A stretch of 64,000 bases of DNA, taken from Mycobacterium sp. IS-3022. GTDB taxonomy: Bacteria; Actinomycetota; Actinomycetes; Mycobacteriales; Mycobacteriaceae. Under the pieces are notes generated by a model. It saw only the letters and a list, made by a program, of their open reading frames with translations, searched no databases and had not been told where the DNA came from. The stretch is from positions 266,693 to 330,692 of the forward strand of contig NZ_LQIN01000034.1 of assembly GCF_001500065.1 (NCBI RefSeq). The letters are read 5' to 3'. Both the position numbers and the translations under genes were made by a program. This document shows, in pieces, positions 1 to 7,448 of the stretch. The number at the start of each line of letters is the position of its first letter. The first letter of the stretch is position 1.

Positions 1-285
1 GAGCAGACCGATGAGCGGTGCGGACCGCGTCAACAGCGTCTTGTTGTAGGGGGTCAAAGAGACGACCACCGGCAGCGGCTCGTCGACGGCCACACCACGC
101 CGATAGGCAGGACGCGTGATGTCAGCAGAAAGAATCACGCCGTCCGACATCCGGATTCCCACCCCGCGGTCGACGCGCACCTTTGGGTACCGTTGCGGAC
201 CGAGAGAGAATCGAGCGTTCGGCGGTAGACCAACCAAACCCGGTCGCAGTGGCTCGCCGAATGAAACCTGTTGCGAAATGGTCAC
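1..285 (-). CDS. CocE/NonD-type alpha/beta hydrolase, N-terminal part only
   Basis: The first 95 residues of a gene that runs off the left edge. The protein has an Arg-Val-Asp-Arg-Gly-Val beta-strand opening, then MSDGVILSADITRPA and VVVSLTPYNK, which match the N-terminus of CocE/X-Pro-dipeptidyl-peptidase (S15) hydrolases that cleave esters or amides. The catalytic residues would lie outside the window. The GTG start at 285 is supported by an AAAGGAG Shine-Dalgarno five bases upstream. It follows the monooxygenase gene by 25 bases on the same strand, so it is probably the last visible gene of the leftward monooxygenase/esterase operon. Family call is by motif only; the substrate is unknown. 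Confidence 0.75.
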   Translation of the reverse strand, partial: MTISQQVSFGEPLRPGLVGLPPNARFSLGPQRYPKVRVDRGVGIRMSDGVILSADITRPAYRRGVAVDEPLPVVVSLTPYNKTLLTRSAPLIGLL

Positions 286-310
286 TGCCGCTCCTTTCGA
301 GTCGAGTTGA

Positions 311-1888
311 TCACCGTCGTGCCGCCCGCTGCGGCACCGCTACGGTGGATGCCATCCCCCCGGCCACGGACCGAGACGCCGTGTACCGGTAGTGATCGAG
401 CGGGAAGTGCCGATTGCTCCAGTACATGTTGAACTGTGTCGTCGCACGTAGAGCCGGAGCATGGCCCTGATAGTTGATGTAGTACGTCTTGGATTCCGCG
501 CACCCCAGATCGAAAAGATACGTGTTGTTGTTGCGGGCGAACATCTTCTGGAAGTACTCGTCGTGTGGTTCTCTGCGGATCTCGGCGCGGGTCGCGCCGC
601 GGCGACGGGCTTCGGCGATCACGCGCGCGGCGTGGGTGGACGTGGCTTCGATGAGCGGGATGACCGAGCCGGGCGCGTATCCGTAGGGGCCGAAGATGTG
701 GAACACGTTGGGATACCCCGGAACGGAGACACCTTCGTAGGATTGGAAGAGGTTCTCGTCCCAGAACTTGCCCAACTCCTCACCCCCTGACCCGTAGATC
801 GGGTACGGCGGAGTAGCGCCCTTGTCCATGACCTTGAACCCCGTTGCGGCAACGACCATGTCGAACTCCCGTCGTTCACCGTCGGCAGTGACGATGCCGT
901 TCTCTGTAAAGCTCTCGATGGGAGTCGTCACCAACTCGACATGCGGCAGGGTGAACGTCTTGAAGTACGAGTTCGACACCGAGGGCCGCTTGCACCCCAG
1001 TCGATAGCTCGGTATCAGCTTGCGGCGCAGCTCGCGATCACGTACCTGCGTGAACAGGTAGCCCTTGATGAGTTTCTCACCCAGCCCCAGCACGGCCGAT
1101 GTCACGCGCGGGTAGTCCGAAAGCGCAAATGCGAGTCCTAGGAAGGCGTTGACGGCCACATTGCCGATCAACCGAACCCCGCTCTGCACGGGCCGGACGT
1201 CAAGCACCCGGTTCCAACCGGTTCCCATCGGGAAGTCCGGCTTTGGGGCGACCCAGATCGCCGTGCGCTGGTAGACCGTGAGTTGCTCGACGTGCTTGGC
1301 GAGTTCCGGAATCGCCTGCAGGGCAGTCGCACCTGTGCCGATCACGGCAACTCGTTTACCGCTGAAGTCGTAGGTGTGATCCCACCGCGCGGTGTGCATC
1401 ATCTTGCCTGCGTAGTTCTCGATGCCATCGATTGGCGGCAGCTTAGGCTGCTCCAGGACTCCTACCGCGCTCACCAGGTATCGCGCCGTGATCACGTCCC
1501 CTGCGTCAGTCGTGACCCGCCACATGTCGGCGGAGTCGTCGAATCTGGCGTCCGTCGCGCCGCAGCCCAACCGCAGTTTGTCTCGGAGACCTTGCTTGTC
1601 GACGACTTCCTCGGCGTAGCGCTGGATTTCGGCTCCCGGTGCGAAGAACCGCGACCATCGCGACCGCTGCTGAAAGGAGAAGTTGTAGATCGGCGATGGA
1701 ACGTCCACCGCAACGCCGGGATAGGTGTTGGCGTTCCAGGTGCCGCCGACGGTGTCCCACTTGTCGATGAGTACGAAGTTCTCGACGCCGACGCGGCGAA
1801 GCGCCACCCCGGTTGCGATGCCGCCGAAGCCGGCTCCGACGACGAGCACCTCGTACTGGGGTTCAGCATGCACTGCGGCGTCGGACAT
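311..1888 (-). CDS. Flavin-containing Baeyer-Villiger-type monooxygenase
   Basis: A 525-aa class B flavoprotein monooxygenase, expected to insert one oxygen from O2 into a ketone using FAD and NADPH. Visible: FAD Rossmann motif GAGFGG near residues 18-23, the GGTW segment near 48-51, a Baeyer-Villiger fingerprint YAGKMMHTARW near 159-169 (canonical FxGxxxHTxxW), and the NADPH Rossmann motif GTGATA near 184-189. Length fits the family. It lies nine bases downstream of an HSL esterase gene and upstream of a CocE hydrolase gene, which is the usual order of function: ketone to ester, then ester cleavage. Substrate cannot be read from sequence. Confidence 0.85.
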   Translation of the reverse strand: MSDAAVHAEPQYEVLVVGAGFGGIATGVALRRVGVENFVLIDKWDTVGGTWNANTYPGVAVDVPSPIYNFSFQQRSRWSRFFAPGAEIQRYAEEVVDKQGLRDKLRLGCGATDARFDDSADMWRVTTDAGDVITARYLVSAVGVLEQPKLPPIDGIENYAGKMMHTARWDHTYDFSGKRVAVIGTGATALQAIPELAKHVEQLTVYQRTAIWVAPKPDFPMGTGWNRVLDVRPVQSGVRLIGNVAVNAFLGLAFALSDYPRVTSAVLGLGEKLIKGYLFTQVRDRELRRKLIPSYRLGCKRPSVSNSYFKTFTLPHVELVTTPIESFTENGIVTADGERREFDMVVAATGFKVMDKGATPPYPIYGSGGEELGKFWDENLFQSYEGVSVPGYPNVFHIFGPYGYAPGSVIPLIEATSTHAARVIAEARRRGATRAEIRREPHDEYFQKMFARNNNTYLFDLGCAESKTYYINYQGHAPALRATTQFNMYWSNRHFPLDHYRYTASRSVAGGMASTVAVPQRAARR

Positions 1889-1897
1889 GACGTTTCC

Positions 1898-2959
1898 CTA
1901 CCTAGCCGAACGGATCGTTGTCAATGGTGCCGGAGCAACGGCGGTCGGTGAGACGACTTCGCAAACAAACTGCACGACGTCCGCAAGGGCCTCGCGCGCT
2001 TCGGGGATGATGTCGGCCGCCGCATGGAAGACGTGGATGGCCTTTTCCCAGATCTGCAGTGTGTAGGGTACGCCGGCTTCGGAACACCTGAGCGCGAGAA
2101 GTTCAGCGTCGGGGAGCAGTACCTCCTCGGAACCCATCTGGATGAGTACCGGTGGTAGACCGGTGAAGTCGTGGTTCACCGGCGACCACGCCGGGTCGAG
2201 CTCTCCGCCGTTGGCCAGACCGCTCACCGCGGACATGGCGAGGATCTTGGCGGAGAGCATGGCGTCGCGCCGGTTGTTCGGATGTTGAAGGTGGGGTTCT
2301 GGATCCAAGTTGGCCCACGGTGAGATCGCCGCGATGCCACCGGGCATCGGAAGACCTTCGTCGCGGACCGCCAAGGCGATCGCGAAGGCGATGCCGCCAC
2401 CGGCCGAGTCGCCGGCCAGGACGATCTTGTCGGCAGCGAGCCCCTGAGCGAGGAGATGCGCGTACGCCTGCAAGCCGTCTGCGTACGCTTCGATGATCCC
2501 GGCCTTGGGCAACTGTCGGTAGTCGACGTTGAACACCGGCACACCGCTGTCACGGGCGATGCGACCCACCAGCCGGCGGTGGCTGTGTAATCCGCCGCCA
2601 ACGAACGCCCCGCCGTGGAAGTAGAGAATCGCACCCGCGGCGGGATCGTCCGGCGACGGGTGGTCTCGATGCCATACCCATTCGGCTCGAAAGTCAGGAA
2701 ACGACACCCGTCGCATGCGCGTTCCCCGCGATGGACGCAACGGAATCGTCGCAAGTTCTGCGGCATTGGAGATCCGAAACGCCGGTTTCCCGCGTAGCGG
2801 TCCGTGCACAGCCAAAGTTGCAAGTCCATCGAGCGCCGGTCGCAACGTCGCACGGGAAAGCGCGTGGAGCGCGCGCAGTCGCAAGCCGGGCTTGCTGCCG
2901 AACTCGACGCGGACGGCGCCGCTGCCGACGTCGACTCGTCGTGTCGTCGATGCGGTCAT
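1898..2959 (-). CDS. Alpha/beta hydrolase of the hormone-sensitive-lipase (HSL) family
   Basis: 353-aa esterase/lipase. The oxyanion-hole motif HGGAF is near residues 115-119 and the nucleophile elbow GDSAGG near 183-188, with Ser185 as likely nucleophile; acid and base candidates are the DAELLALR and HVFH segments near the C-terminus. No signal peptide is seen, so it is probably cytoplasmic, like the mycobacterial LipN/NlhH type. It sits between two monooxygenase genes, nine bases before one and 64 bases after the other. By context it probably hydrolyses the ester made by the Baeyer-Villiger enzymes. That role is inference. Confidence 0.85.
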   Translation of the reverse strand: MTASTTRRVDVGSGAVRVEFGSKPGLRLRALHALSRATLRPALDGLATLAVHGPLRGKPAFRISNAAELATIPLRPSRGTRMRRVSFPDFRAEWVWHRDHPSPDDPAAGAILYFHGGAFVGGGLHSHRRLVGRIARDSGVPVFNVDYRQLPKAGIIEAYADGLQAYAHLLAQGLAADKIVLAGDSAGGGIAFAIALAVRDEGLPMPGGIAAISPWANLDPEPHLQHPNNRRDAMLSAKILAMSAVSGLANGGELDPAWSPVNHDFTGLPPVLIQMGSEEVLLPDAELLALRCSEAGVPYTLQIWEKAIHVFHAAADIIPEAREALADVVQFVCEVVSPTAVAPAPLTTIRSAR

Positions 2960-3023
2960 GCCGAAGTCCCATGATTCCCACGATCCGTCGAGCTGACGGT
3001 CAAACGGTCACTGGTGCATTCAC

Positions 3024-4640
3024 TCACGACGGAATACTCACCTCTTCCGGCAGCTGCGGTACAGCACGTTTGCCAGCAGACGACGCGACGGTCCGGTACT
3101 CGTAATCGTCACGATCGAATCGGGTGGCCTTGCGATATGTCTTGAGCAACGGCCATGGCCGGATGTACGGCGACTCGCCCTGCGAGTTGACGAAGTACGT
3201 GTTCGAGCCTGCGCATCTGTTGCCCAAATAGAAGCTCAGGTTCCGCCCGCTTCTGAGCATGTCTTCATGGAAACGGTCTTGTGCCTCGGGGCGCACTTCC
3301 GCGACTGTCGCGCCCCTCCGCCGTGTCTCGGCGATCACGGTCGAGATGTGCCGCATGGCGTTCTCCACGAAGTAGTGGAATGCGGTGCCCGTCCAGGAGT
3401 ACGGCCCGACCATGATGAACCGATTGGGCACGCCCGATACCGAGGTGCTGTAGTACGCCTTCATGCCGTCGGTGTTGTATGAGTGCCCCAGGTCGAATGC
3501 GTTGCGCCCGATCACGGTTCCGGGACGATAACTCTCCGGGTCGGAGAACACTTCGTAGCCTGTCGCGAGCACCAACGCGTCGATCTTGCGCTCCGTGCCG
3601 TCGGCGGTGCGGATGCCGTCCGGGGTGATCTCCTCGATCGGCGTGGTGATCAGGTCGACGTTGTCGCGGTTGAGGTTCGTCAGGTAGCTGCCGGCCAGAC
3701 CGCCGCGCACGCATACGACCCCGAAATTCGGCGTCAGCTTCTTGCGCGTCTCAGGGTCCTTCACGTTGATCCGTAGCCAACCGCGGTAGAGCTTGTGACC
3801 GAGGTAGTCGACGCCAACCGCAGCCCTTCGCCATACCGGAGCGGGTGTATAAACGGCAATGCGGAGCAACCCGTCGATGATCGCCTGGGCCAACAGGTTC
3901 ACGACGAACGATCCGCCGGGCATCGCGAGAAACCGCTGCATCCACGGCCGAAGCACAAAGTCCGGCTTCGGCATGTAGAGCTGCGTGGTGCGCTGGTAGA
4001 GGTCGAGCTGCGCGGCCTTCGGTGCCAGCTGCGGAGCGATCTGCATCGTGGTCGCGCCGACACCGATGATAGCCACCCGTTTGCCGGCGAAATCGTAGTC
4101 GTGGTTCCAGTCGGCGGGATATATCCGTTGCCCTTCGAAGGAATCCAGACCGGCGATGTCGGGCCTCGTCTTCGGGTTGATGTAGGCACCGACCGCACTG
4201 ATGACGAAGCGCGCGGTGATCGTCTCGCCTGTGTCGACATGCAAACGCCACAAGTGGCAGTCGTCGTCCCACATTTCCTTGACGACATTGGTGTTGAATC
4301 GCATCTTGGCGGGCAGGCCGTGCTCCGTGGCCAGATCCTCCAGGTACTCCAGTATCTGGTCTCTCTTGGCGAAGAAGCGGTCCCAGTCGGGCTTGCGTGC
4401 AAACGAGAACTGGTATGTGGTCGACGGTATGTCACATCCCGCATCTGGATAGTGGTGTGTGTACCACGTTCCGCCCATGCCGCCTACCCGGTCGACGATC
4501 AGGAAGTTCTGAACACCGATTTCCTGAAGCTTGATTCCCGCACAGATGCCGCCGAGGCCGGCCCCGATGACGACGGTCTCATATTGCGGCTGCTCGAAAA
4601 TTTCGGTGACAGCGGCTGATTCGGTTGTTGCCTGCGACAT
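3024..4640 (-). CDS. Second flavin-containing monooxygenase with an altered Baeyer-Villiger fingerprint
   Basis: 538-aa protein of the same flavoprotein monooxygenase family as the one ending at 311. FAD motif GAGLGG lies near residues 26-31, GGTW near 56-59, and a second Rossmann motif GVGATT near 193-198. At the fingerprint position it reads FEGQRIYPADW (about 168-178), so Tyr-Pro replaces the His-Thr pair of the canonical motif. It may still be a monooxygenase with different substrate or cofactor handling, or a related N- or S-oxidising enzyme. It sits 29 bases downstream of the START-like gene and is part of the same leftward operon. Confidence 0.8.
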   Translation of the reverse strand: MSQATTESAAVTEIFEQPQYETVVIGAGLGGICAGIKLQEIGVQNFLIVDRVGGMGGTWYTHHYPDAGCDIPSTTYQFSFARKPDWDRFFAKRDQILEYLEDLATEHGLPAKMRFNTNVVKEMWDDDCHLWRLHVDTGETITARFVISAVGAYINPKTRPDIAGLDSFEGQRIYPADWNHDYDFAGKRVAIIGVGATTMQIAPQLAPKAAQLDLYQRTTQLYMPKPDFVLRPWMQRFLAMPGGSFVVNLLAQAIIDGLLRIAVYTPAPVWRRAAVGVDYLGHKLYRGWLRINVKDPETRKKLTPNFGVVCVRGGLAGSYLTNLNRDNVDLITTPIEEITPDGIRTADGTERKIDALVLATGYEVFSDPESYRPGTVIGRNAFDLGHSYNTDGMKAYYSTSVSGVPNRFIMVGPYSWTGTAFHYFVENAMRHISTVIAETRRRGATVAEVRPEAQDRFHEDMLRSGRNLSFYLGNRCAGSNTYFVNSQGESPYIRPWPLLKTYRKATRFDRDDYEYRTVASSAGKRAVPQLPEEVSIPS

Positions 4641-4669
4641 GCCTTGATTTCTCCTGGAGATTCGGCGGA

Positions 4670-5227
4670 TTAGGCGGCAGCGATGGAGGAGCGGGCAGCC
4701 AGCCGCTTGCGCATTCCGGGTCCGAACCCGATGCGGTATGCAGTGCGCCAGACCGGCTTGACGTACTTGACGAACCGAAAGGGAGCGCGCGGGTTGATCG
4801 CAACCGTCCAGACGACATGGGTGCCACCGTCAGCCGTCTCGTGAAAAGTCACATCCTCGGCGTACTGACGAACCAGGGCGAACTGCATCCAGTTCCCGCT
4901 CACCACACCGAAAGTGATTCTCTTGAGCGGCTCGTAGCGCCAGAACTGCTCGCGCTCTACCCACAGCACTCGAAACGGGTCATACACGCTGCCCATCTCG
5001 CGAACGATCCCGACGCCACGTTCCGGTGACGGGTAGCGGACCCCTGTCCCCGGGAAAGGCAGCCATTCCCAGGCTGCATCGCCATCAAGGACGTCCCATA
5101 CGTCCTTGGGCGGCGCGTCGAACGTGAACTCAGTGGAGAACACCAGTGGCGCGGTGTCGAACGTCGAATCATCGACGGGCACGGCGGTCCACTGACGATG
5201 AAGGATGCCGGTTGGAGCCATGGACAC
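4670..5227 (-). CDS. START-like (SRPBCC) protein, first gene of the monooxygenase operon
   Basis: 185-aa protein with the SRPBCC/polyketide-cyclase look: an early beta-strand FSTEFTFDAPPKDVWDVLDG, then WEWLPFPGTGVRY, and a long C-terminal helix. The family forms a hydrophobic pocket that binds lipids, sterols or aromatics. Two starts are possible, GTG 5227 or ATG 5221, with only a weak GAAAG before them; 5227 is listed. It is the promoter-proximal gene of the leftward monooxygenase/esterase operon, so it might bind or pass on the operon's substrate. That role is inference. Confidence 0.75.
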   Translation of the reverse strand: MSMAPTGILHRQWTAVPVDDSTFDTAPLVFSTEFTFDAPPKDVWDVLDGDAAWEWLPFPGTGVRYPSPERGVGIVREMGSVYDPFRVLWVEREQFWRYEPLKRITFGVVSGNWMQFALVRQYAEDVTFHETADGGTHVVWTVAINPRAPFRFVKYVKPVWRTAYRIGFGPGMRKRLAARSSIAAA

Positions 5228-5256
5228 TTTTCTGCTTTCACTCGACGACTGCGGCA

Positions 5257-5293
5257 GATATCGACCTTATTCGGATATTGACCCTATGTCAAT
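5257..5293. promoter_or_regulatory. Operator candidate: direct repeat plus perfect inverted repeat over the -35/-10 region
   Basis: ATTGAC-CCTAT-GTCAAT (5277-5293) is a perfect 6-bp inverted repeat on the -35 of the leftward promoter. GATATCGACC (5257-5266) and GATATTGACC (5274-5283) form a direct repeat 17 bases apart on the -10 side. This arrangement suits a repressor. No regulator gene is next to it. Confidence 0.45.
5264..5292 (-). promoter_or_regulatory. Near-consensus promoter for the leftward monooxygenase operon
   Basis: On the minus strand TTGACA (5292-5287) is followed by a 17-base spacer and TAAGGT (5269-5264). Transcription would start near 5257, giving a leader of about 30 bases before the START-like gene. 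The perfect inverted repeat at 5277-5293 covers its -35 element. Confidence 0.55.
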
Positions 5294-5333
5294 GCTGGTT
5301 GAACCGTCTGAGCTGTGTGTTTATGGTGCAATA

Positions 5334-5362
5334 TTGCTTCACTATCCACATAGTCCTATTAT
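5334..5362 (+). promoter_or_regulatory. Promoter for the rightward methyltransferase/kinase gene set
   Basis: TTGCTT (5334-5339), exactly 17 bases, then TATTAT (5357-5362). A perfect inverted repeat ACTAT-CCAC-ATAGT (5341-5354) lies in the spacer and could be a second operator. The predicted leader to the start at 5408 is about 40 bases and contains a seven-codon ORF (5385-5408) whose stop overlaps the start as TGATG. Confidence 0.55.
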
Positions 5363-5407
5363 CTAGAAGGCCTGCCCGCGTTCGATGACGACGGAAGTTG
5401 ACCGCTG

Positions 5408-6184
5408 ATGTCTCTCACGACAAGTCCCACCGCAACCTCCCGCGCCGTCGGGCTTCTCGATCCTGATCGATGTGGCCGGGTCGAGATCACTGGCGACGGC
5501 TACTGCGACGTGCTCGGAGAGGCCGCTCCCCCGGCAGACAGACTCATCCAGCGACTGATGCGGACGAATGTCTATTCGGCGGGCTACCAACTCCTTCGTC
5601 CGGTCGGCCTGAAAGTCGCCGGCGGATTGAAGTCGCCCGGCCGGGACAAGGACCGCACCCGGGTCGCCGACTGGCTGCGTCTTCGTCCGGGCTGCACTGT
5701 CCTCGACATCGGCTGTGGGCCGGGGAACTTCACGGGTTGGTTCGGCGCTCAGGTGTTCCCGGACGGCCTCGCCGTCGGAGTGGACGCCTCACACCAGATG
5801 TTGCGCCGCGCAGTGGCCGACAACGCCGGTCCCGGCGTCGCGTACCTGCGTGGCGATGCCGAGAACCTGCCGTTTGCCGACGGTGTCGCGGACGCGACGA
5901 CGTGCTTGGCGGCCCTATACCTCATCAATGAGCCGTTCCAGGCGATCAGGGAATTGGCCCGGGTCCTCAAGCCGGGCGGGCGCATGGTGATCCTCACGAG
6001 CCTCGCGCCCGGCGGTGTCAGCACCTCGCGACGAGGCAAGGTGATGCAAAGGGCCAGCGGCGTGCGGATGTTCGGTCGCGACGAGGTCACCGGGTTCTTG
6101 CGCGGAGCGGGTCTGATCGACATTCACCAGCACGTCGAAGGGCTGGCGCAGTTCGTGGTCGCCACGAAGGCGGAGCAAGTATGA
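5408..6184 (+). CDS. SAM-dependent class I methyltransferase
   Basis: 258-aa methyltransferase. After an unrecognised N-terminal segment of about 95 residues comes motif I VLDIGCGPGNFTG, then the acidic GVDAS, a GDAENLPF motif, and the post-core LKPGG turn, as in the Methyltransf_11/ubiE-like group. The acceptor could be a lipid, quinone or other small molecule. Start ATG 5408 has GGAAG ten bases upstream. Its stop overlaps the next start by four bases (ATGA), so it is coupled to the following unknown gene and probably to the AarF-type kinase. Confidence 0.8.
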   Translation: MSLTTSPTATSRAVGLLDPDRCGRVEITGDGYCDVLGEAAPPADRLIQRLMRTNVYSAGYQLLRPVGLKVAGGLKSPGRDKDRTRVADWLRLRPGCTVLDIGCGPGNFTGWFGAQVFPDGLAVGVDASHQMLRRAVADNAGPGVAYLRGDAENLPFADGVADATTCLAALYLINEPFQAIRELARVLKPGGRMVILTSLAPGGVSTSRRGKVMQRASGVRMFGRDEVTGFLRGAGLIDIHQHVEGLAQFVVATKAEQV

Positions 6185-6396
6185 ATCCCGAACGCAATCC
6201 GCTGCTGGCGGAGCTGAAGGAGCCTCACGACGTGCTGTCCAAGCTGTCGCCCGAGGAGTCAGTGTTGCTGCTGGGCATGCTGCGAAGTGCGAAGGCGAAA
6301 CTTCAGAAGAGCTCGGATCGCTCCCTCGACGATGTTCTCAACGGTCTTCCTCGACTCATCCGCCCCGCAGCCCGCAAGATTCTGTTCGGGAAGTGA
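6181..6396 (+). CDS. Small unknown protein, 71 aa
   Basis: A charged, helical 71-aa protein (opening MNPERNPLLAELKEPHD) with no signal peptide, membrane segment or motif I recognise. Support for it being real: it starts inside the stop codon of the methyltransferase (ATGA overlap), ends six bases before the next gene, and has codon use like its neighbours. The repeated acidic and leucine positions suggest a helical adaptor or regulator of a neighbour. That is only a guess. Confidence 0.65.
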   Translation: MNPERNPLLAELKEPHDVLSKLSPEESVLLLGMLRSAKAKLQKSSDRSLDDVLNGLPRLIRPAARKILFGK

Positions 6397-6402
6397 GACA
6401 TC

Positions 6403-7371
6403 GTGGCCGACTTGGTGACTCGAGCACAAATCGCGCTTCTTGCAGATCTACTGGAGGCTGACCCCGCGGCGTTGGCCAGCCTGGAGCACCTCGGAGCCGA
6501 CGGCGTCCGCGCCTTGAGGTGTGCGATGTCCGATGCGCTTTTCGACTCGCTGGCTTCAGTTTTCGCACGGGTGAGCAAGCTGGCGCCACTTGTTCCAAAT
6601 GCCGTCGTCATTGCCGTCGCTCACAAGGCCGTACCTCCGGAAGTCGCCGGCCGCGCCGGTGGGGCCCTCGGTTTGGCACACGAAGACCGGGCTGTCGGTG
6701 TGCTGTCCGGGATGAAGCCGGCATACCTGGCCGACGCCGCCCCCTACGTCGACCCGCGGATCATCCCCCACTTCGCGCCCAAGTTACCGTCGCGGCTCCT
6801 GATTCCCGCCGCGAAGGAGTTGCTCCGTCGTCGCGAGTACCTCACGGCATCGCGGTTCGTCGAGTATGCCACCGAACAGCACATCGTCGACTTCGAGAAG
6901 GCCATCGACGATGACGAGGGGTTGGTCCGGACGGGCGCGCTGGTATGGGACACGGATGTGCTCAATGCCATTGTGCGCGTGGCTGGTCCCACCCGACTCG
7001 TCCGGATGACGAAGGCAGCGAGAGCCGGTTCGACGCAGTTCGCCCTGACGATGCTCTCGGTGCTGGCCCGCATCCAGCCCGAACTCGCTTCTCCCGCCGT
7101 CGAAGAATTCCTTGGCAATCCCGACATCGAGGCCGTGTCACGATTGGTCAGCATCGCCGAGGGGGAAGGCGCACTGGCCGAACTGCTCGACCTGGCCGCC
7201 GTCCTCACCGATGACGGGCTGCGCAACCTCGCGTCCGCGCCGATCCTTGAAGACGAATCCTTCGCAGGGCGTTTCAGCGATGCGGCGGACACAGCCGATC
7301 GTCGAAAGACGTGGAAGCGAATCGAACACGCCCTCGAAGCTGTGCGGGAACCGGTGAAGGTCGTCGATTGA
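6403..7371 (+). CDS. Unknown alpha-helical protein, 322 aa
   Basis: A 322-aa soluble protein made of repeated short helices (for example GGALGLAHEDRAVGVLSGM, PAAKELLRRREYL), reminiscent of HEAT or other alpha-solenoid repeats, but I do not recognise a family. No signal peptide or membrane segment. The start is GTG 6403, right after the 71-aa gene. Its stop codon TGA (7369-7371) overlaps a possible TTG start for the following kinase gene. It lies in a methyltransferase-unknown-unknown-kinase set upstream of the mce operon, so a scaffold role with the kinase is possible but unproven. Confidence 0.7.
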   Translation: MADLVTRAQIALLADLLEADPAALASLEHLGADGVRALRCAMSDALFDSLASVFARVSKLAPLVPNAVVIAVAHKAVPPEVAGRAGGALGLAHEDRAVGVLSGMKPAYLADAAPYVDPRIIPHFAPKLPSRLLIPAAKELLRRREYLTASRFVEYATEQHIVDFEKAIDDDEGLVRTGALVWDTDVLNAIVRVAGPTRLVRMTKAARAGSTQFALTMLSVLARIQPELASPAVEEFLGNPDIEAVSRLVSIAEGEGALAELLDLAAVLTDDGLRNLASAPILEDESFAGRFSDAADTADRRKTWKRIEHALEAVREPVKVVD

Positions 7372-7448
7372 CACCACGGTCATCGGCCCCCCAAGATCGT
7401 CACAGGCGGCAAAGAGGCCGTCCGACGACTCCGACGGAAGCGGGTGCC

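Noticed and set aside
5385..5408. Seven-codon ORF overlapping the methyltransferase start
   Set aside because: It could be a coupling leader, but an ORF this short arises often by chance and has no ribosome-binding site of its own.
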